From: a virus
IMG/VR virus record: IMGVR_UViG_3300025671_000280
Coordinates: 1 to 32,180 of that record
Direction: 5' to 3' (one strand)
Length of the DNA stretch: 32,180 bases
Shown here: one piece after another, positions 28,941-32,180 of the stretch
Layout: each line of letters starts with the position of its first letter
Numbering within the stretch: the stretch's first letter is position 1
The notes under the pieces: generated by a model
What the model was told of the DNA's origin: nothing
The model's input: only the letters and a program-made list of their open reading frames with translations
The model's database searches: none
Made by a program: the position numbers and the translations under genes

Positions 28941-30782
28941 ATGCGAGAAGTCAACTTTGTACAGTTGGCTCCTCAAGTTGGACTTCATTTATTAGGAAAG
29001 CCTACTAAGCAATCAAGTACAGAAATGAGATGGGGTACTAACGGAAGTTGGTGCCTTAATCTCGAAACAGGGTTGTTTTTTAGTTTCGAATTAGATGAGG
29101 GAGGAGGAGTTATATGGTTAATTGATCACTTTAATCAGAATCGAAATGATATATTAAATATGTATAGTCCAGAAATTCAACAAGAGCAATTTCCTGAAAC
29201 TAAAACATATAAACAATATAATCAAGAACAAATGCGCGCTTTAGCACAAGAAGCAGTTGTGTTATTAAAATACACTGATTCATTTGTTGTTATGCGATTT
29301 CCAGACAATCATGCAATTAAACAAAAGTATGCACCATTTCATAAACAAAATAATACTTGGCTATTAAAACGGCCTGAAGGTTTAATGCCTATATACTATA
29401 AAGAGGGCGAAGGACCAGTATTAATTAGTGAAGGTGAAAAGGCTACTTTAGGAGCTAACCGTATTTATGATGGGCCTACGGCCACTTGGCATGGCGGTGT
29501 TAATAGTTGGAAGAAAGCTAACTGGGAACCTTTGTTTGGTAAAGAAGTAATTATATGGCCTGATAACGATGAAGCTGGTTTTAAATGTGCTGATGAATTA
29601 TCTGAATATTTAACTGAAAACAAATGCATAGTTCAAATAGCTAAGATACCAGAAGCATTAAACGAAAAAGATGATTTATATGATGCATATCATAATAATA
29701 TTTTTGATAAAGAATCATTTAAAGAATACTTAAATACTCAAGTTTCAAAGCCTAAAAAGCCTTCATTGGTATTAAGAAAAATTTCTGATCTTATAACTAA
29801 TATTCCTGAACCCGAATGGGTAATAGAAGATATTATGGAAAAAGATTCAGTAATAGATATTTATGGAGCGCCTAAAAGCGGTAAATCATTTGTAGCTATT
29901 GATATGGCTTTATGCTCATCACTCGGTATACCCTGGCAATCGCATAAGACTGAACAAACACCGATTATTTATTTAGCAGGTGAAGGTCAGCGAGGTATAG
30001 CTAGACGTGTGCAAGCATGGGAACATTATCATGGTCATGACTTAACTAATGCACAAATGTTTGTATCAGATAGAGGTGTACGTTTTTTAGACGAAAAAGA
30101 CCATCAAAACTTAATCGATCATATAAAACAAGTTGCTGATGAATTTGGTGATATAGGCTGTTTATATGTAGATACTTTGGCTCGTAACTTTGGCGCTGGA
30201 AATGAAAATAGCACTGAAGACATGAACAAATTTATTGAACGTGTGGACATGTTAAAGTCTGAGTTTAGTTGTTGTATTGCTTTGATACATCATACAGGAC
30301 ATGGCAGTATGGGTAGAGCACGTGGCTCCTCTGTGCTTCCTGCTGCTGTTGATGCTGAATTTGCGGTCAAACGACCTAAAGACGAAGGCGAAGAAATGAA
30401 AGTCGAGTTTACACAAACATTAATTAAAGATGGGAAACCTATGAACCCTAAGTACTTTAAGTTTAGAGAAATAGATTTAATTAATTATCCCGGCATGACT
30501 TCCGGCGTATTAGTTAAAACTGAATACGATGAATTTAAAGAAGAAGATTCGAAAATTGATGAAACAATATTAGTAATTGCTGAAATACAAGCTGAAAAAG
30601 CTACAGCTGAAAATGTGGATCCTATAAATATATGGGTAACACAAAAAGAAATTATTAATGCATCAGGACATTTAAAAGACAGTACAGTTAAACAACGGGT
30701 AAAAAGGTTGAAAGATGATAATAAGATATATTATGAACAAGGTAAGGGCTATCAAGCTAAAAAGTATGATAATATTGATTAG
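28941..30782 (+). CDS. Primase-helicase (TOPRIM plus RecA/RepA-type ATPase)
   Basis: A 613-residue replication protein. Residues 34-66 resemble a degenerate zinc-primase domain (GSWCLNLETGLFFSFELDEG, no Cys pair). A TOPRIM follows: Glu164 in ISEGEKA and Asp208-Asn-Asp210 in WPDNDEAG. The RecA-type ATPase has Walker A GAPKSGKS (309-316), Walker B LYVDTL (408-413) and IALIHHTGHG with His450-451. The C-terminal 60 residues (WVTQKEIINASGHLKDSTVK) look like a winged helix. It would prime and unwind DNA. The last codon overlaps the start of the GTTACAT array, so this protein or its winged helix is a candidate to bind it. No separate polymerase is in the window. Confidence 0.88.
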   Translation: MREVNFVQLAPQVGLHLLGKPTKQSSTEMRWGTNGSWCLNLETGLFFSFELDEGGGVIWLIDHFNQNRNDILNMYSPEIQQEQFPETKTYKQYNQEQMRALAQEAVVLLKYTDSFVVMRFPDNHAIKQKYAPFHKQNNTWLLKRPEGLMPIYYKEGEGPVLISEGEKATLGANRIYDGPTATWHGGVNSWKKANWEPLFGKEVIIWPDNDEAGFKCADELSEYLTENKCIVQIAKIPEALNEKDDLYDAYHNNIFDKESFKEYLNTQVSKPKKPSLVLRKISDLITNIPEPEWVIEDIMEKDSVIDIYGAPKSGKSFVAIDMALCSSLGIPWQSHKTEQTPIIYLAGEGQRGIARRVQAWEHYHGHDLTNAQMFVSDRGVRFLDEKDHQNLIDHIKQVADEFGDIGCLYVDTLARNFGAGNENSTEDMNKFIERVDMLKSEFSCCIALIHHTGHGSMGRARGSSVLPAAVDAEFAVKRPKDEGEEMKVEFTQTLIKDGKPMNPKYFKFREIDLINYPGMTSGVLVKTEYDEFKEEDSKIDETILVIAEIQAEKATAENVDPINIWVTQKEIINASGHLKDSTVKQRVKRLKDDNKIYYEQGKGYQAKKYDNID

Positions 30783-30946
30783 TTACATTTTTAGTTACAT
30801 TAGTTACATTCTAGTTACATTTCTTGGTCAACTTTATCAAAAAAAGAGTTACATTTTGAGTTACATACATATACCTTTAGGTATATGTAACTCATGTAAC
30901 TATTTTAAAAGTCCGTTTTTATTAAAATGTAACCATTGATGTAACC
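30781..30946 (+). repeat. GTTACAT iteron array, candidate origin of replication
   Basis: Six direct copies of AGTTACAT (30781, 30793, 30802, 30813, 30847, 30859) are followed by two of its inverse ATGTAACT (30885, 30894) and two variants ATGTAACC (30927, 30939). Spacings of 9-12 bases are close to one helical turn, and 33-34 to three turns. An AT-rich A-tract separates the groups. The array follows the primase-helicase stop and runs up to the next ATG. Iterons of this kind bind an initiator or a regulator. The next gene has no ribosome site, so the array may also control it. Confidence 0.75.
30866..30889 (+). repeat. 10-bp inverted repeat at centre of iteron array
   Basis: TACATATACC, loop TTTA, then GGTATATGTA form a perfect 10-bp hairpin or cruciform. 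It sits exactly where the GTTACAT units change orientation; with a four-base bulge pairing extends to GAGT on the outside. A strand-opening site or a regulator dyad are both possible. Confidence 0.75.
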
Positions 30947-31468
30947 ATGAATTATAAAGAAAAGAAAATTAAAGAGTTAGAAGCATTAGAAAAAAACAAA
31001 GTTTTTAACGAATCGATTCGTAAATTAAATGATACAAAAAATAAATTGCGATTAGAATGGGGCTTAGAAAGGATTATGACCTTGATAAGTCCTGAATTGC
31101 TTTTAAGATTTAAAAGAGCTGAAAATAAATATACTCATGAATACCACGCATCGTTTAATAAAATTAAGTTAAACGAAATGATGGTTAGAGCTTATGAAGC
31201 ATTGATGGTTGATGCTATAGAAAGAGGTTATAATAGATTATCACCAGAATTTATATATACAAAGCATCCAAAAACTAATGATAATATAATTATTTGTTTA
31301 AATGAAGATGATATATACATTGCTTTTGAAAAATATAAATCAAAAGAAGATGTTATAATTTTTCATATCAATGAAATACTTATATCAATGACTCAAGATT
31401 TTATTGATATAAAAAAGAAAACACATAAGCTAGGAGGCAGAATAAAAAGTTATGCGCGTAAAAATTGA
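30947..31468 (+). CDS. Hypothetical protein
   Basis: A 173-residue charged helical protein: MNYKEKKIKELEALEKNKVF, LRLEWGLERIMTLISPELLL, IKLNEMMVRAYEALMVDAIE and a C-terminal basic end IKSYARKN. No Cys and no membrane segment. The middle, YTHEYHASFNKIKLNEMM, has no motif I know. It starts directly after the last iteron without a Shine-Dalgarno site and overlaps the Z-like gene by 17 bases. It might be a late or DNA-binding gene; nothing in the sequence decides it. Confidence 0.7.
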   Translation: MNYKEKKIKELEALEKNKVFNESIRKLNDTKNKLRLEWGLERIMTLISPELLLRFKRAENKYTHEYHASFNKIKLNEMMVRAYEALMVDAIERGYNRLSPEFIYTKHPKTNDNIIICLNEDDIYIAFEKYKSKEDVIIFHINEILISMTQDFIDIKKKTHKLGGRIKSYARKN

Positions 31469-32036
31469 AACAAATATCAAACCCGTAATGAAAAACTTTA
31501 TAAAGTTTCAAAACGTCGATATACCTAACATCACTCGTATTGCTATAAACGAAACAGCTACAAGAGTTAAAGAATTAGAACAGCAAGGTATGCATAAATA
31601 TTTGGATCGACCTAGAAAACAAACAATCAATTCATTATATGTAATATTTGCACGAAGAAATAAGTTAGAAGCTGTAATACGATTTAGAGATTGGGCTCAA
31701 GACTTTATGAAACTACAAATCAAAGGTGGTATCAGAAAAGTAAACAATACAGCAGTTCCTACAATTAATGCTAAGCTAAATACATACGGTAACATTCCAG
31801 GAAGAAAAGCTGGTGTTGTTAAAGGAAAACAATTTAGAGCAACCATTGATGGAATATATGGCGTATGGGAACGAAATAAAAATGGATTAAAGATAATACA
31901 TAGATTTGAAACTAATCCTAAATATGAAAAACGTTTTCCGTTTTATCGTATAGCTGGTAAGGCTATTAGATATACATGGCCCGCTAAGTTTAAACAGGTA
32001 TCTAATTATTACATAAGAAAGGCTGGGTTTAAATAA
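31452..32036 (+). CDS. Minor tail protein Z-like
   Basis: A 194-residue basic protein. The pattern ITRIAINETATRVKELEQQG, RKQTINSLYVIFARRNKLEA then a Gly-Gly-rich turn, IPGRKAGVVKGKQF and KYEKRFPFYRIAGKAIR follows the layout of lambda gpZ (192 residues), which acts in tail completion and DNA positioning. An AGGAGG site (31432-31437) precedes the ATG. In lambda gpZ is next to gpU; here it is at the far end of the window, but on a circular map it would lie just upstream of the terminase. The call is by pattern and length. Confidence 0.6.
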   Translation: MRVKIETNIKPVMKNFIKFQNVDIPNITRIAINETATRVKELEQQGMHKYLDRPRKQTINSLYVIFARRNKLEAVIRFRDWAQDFMKLQIKGGIRKVNNTAVPTINAKLNTYGNIPGRKAGVVKGKQFRATIDGIYGVWERNKNGLKIIHRFETNPKYEKRFPFYRIAGKAIRYTWPAKFKQVSNYYIRKAGFK

Positions 32037-32037
32037 G

Positions 32038-32180
32038 ATGAAGTTTAGTGAGCTATTAAGTATGGGTATTACTTATGAAGAAAAAGTATTAAAAGTATTA
32101 CAAAAGAAATATCCGTTAGCAAAAAGAATTGAAGGACAGTTTCTTGATTATGATATATGGGTGCCGGAGTTACATAAGTC
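32038..32180 (+). CDS. Possible PD-(D/E)XK-type protein (3' truncated)
   Basis: The open frame starts at ATG 32038, one base after the stop of the Z-like gene, and runs off the window edge after 47 codons: MKFSELLSMGITYEEKVLKV, then LQKKYPLAKRIEGQF and DYDIWVPELHKS. The Tyr-Glu-x-x-Val, Ala-x-x-Ile-Glu-Gly and Tyr-Asp-Ile-x-Val-Pro pattern resembles the first half of phage nuclease-fold proteins, where the Asp would be metal-binding and an ExK motif would follow outside the window. The truncation prevents checking. No function should be assigned beyond this. Confidence 0.55.
   Translation, partial: MKFSELLSMGITYEEKVLKVLQKKYPLAKRIEGQFLDYDIWVPELHK

Noticed and set aside
30715-30939. 74-codon + strand frame across the primase end and GTTACAT array
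   Set aside because: It is a by-product of the repeats (repeated SYI units) and overlaps the primase-helicase gene; no ribosome site and no domain.

Overview
The window reads as most of the genome of a tailed bacteriophage with a lambda/HK97-type siphovirus plan. Every convincing gene is on the + strand, genes abut or overlap, and the DNA is strongly AT-rich. No integrase, repressor, tRNA, rRNA or CRISPR array was recognised. The AT bias, the domain-rich capsid polyprotein and the repeat-rich fibre suggest an aquatic or marine phage of an AT-rich host, but the host cannot be named from this sequence. Both ends cut genes: the small terminase at the left and a possible nuclease at the right. 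The window is therefore a slice, possibly of a circular or circularly permuted map.

Layout. (1) Bases 1-2017: end of a Nu1-like small terminase and the gpA-like large terminase. (2) 2019-4173: a promoter and a five-gene nucleotide cassette inserted inside the packaging module: a small unknown protein, a MazG-like NTP pyrophosphohydrolase, a DUF1599 protein, a thymidylate synthase homologue and a dCMP deaminase. The synthase homologue has Asp where dUMP-specific enzymes have Asn, which predicts dCMP as substrate. (3) 4236-11112: gpW-like joiner, portal, a 929-residue protease-capsid polyprotein with two internal ribosome-binding sites, two tandem FII-like joiners, tail terminator and tail tube. 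(4) 11117-18296: tail chaperone with a -1 frameshift site, tape measure, distal tail proteins, J-like hub and a fibre-assembly protein. (5) 18325-23737: an S74-ended tail fibre, a detached 24-codon coiled coil and two small proteins. (6) 23737-25196: membrane protein, holin, T4-type lysozyme and a PD-(D/E)XK protein, closed by a hairpin terminator.

(7) From 25290 a second promoter, nearly identical to the one at 2019, drives an early region: a run of small proteins, a YqaJ-like exonuclease, a resolvase-like nuclease, an SSB-like protein with an acidic C-terminal tip and a primase-helicase. (8) Bases 30781-30946 hold ten copies of GTTACAT in two orientations around a perfect 10-bp hairpin, a good candidate replication origin or initiator-binding site. 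(9) 30947 to the end: an unknown protein, a gpZ-like tail protein and the start of a possible nuclease. If the map is circular, these lie just upstream of the terminase.

How it fits together: the paired GTATAC promoters would switch on nucleotide metabolism and replication together. The primase-helicase, SSB-like protein and exonuclease would replicate and recombine DNA, perhaps from the iteron array. The cassette may alter the cytosine/thymine nucleotide pool or give modified DNA. The late genes package, assemble and lyse. The most interesting points are the Asn-to-Asp synthase cassette, the iteron array, the duplicated operator-promoter, the nested starts in the capsid polyprotein, the detached fibre coil and the GNRA hairpin after the capsid gene. 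No stretch longer than 300 bases lacks a gene.
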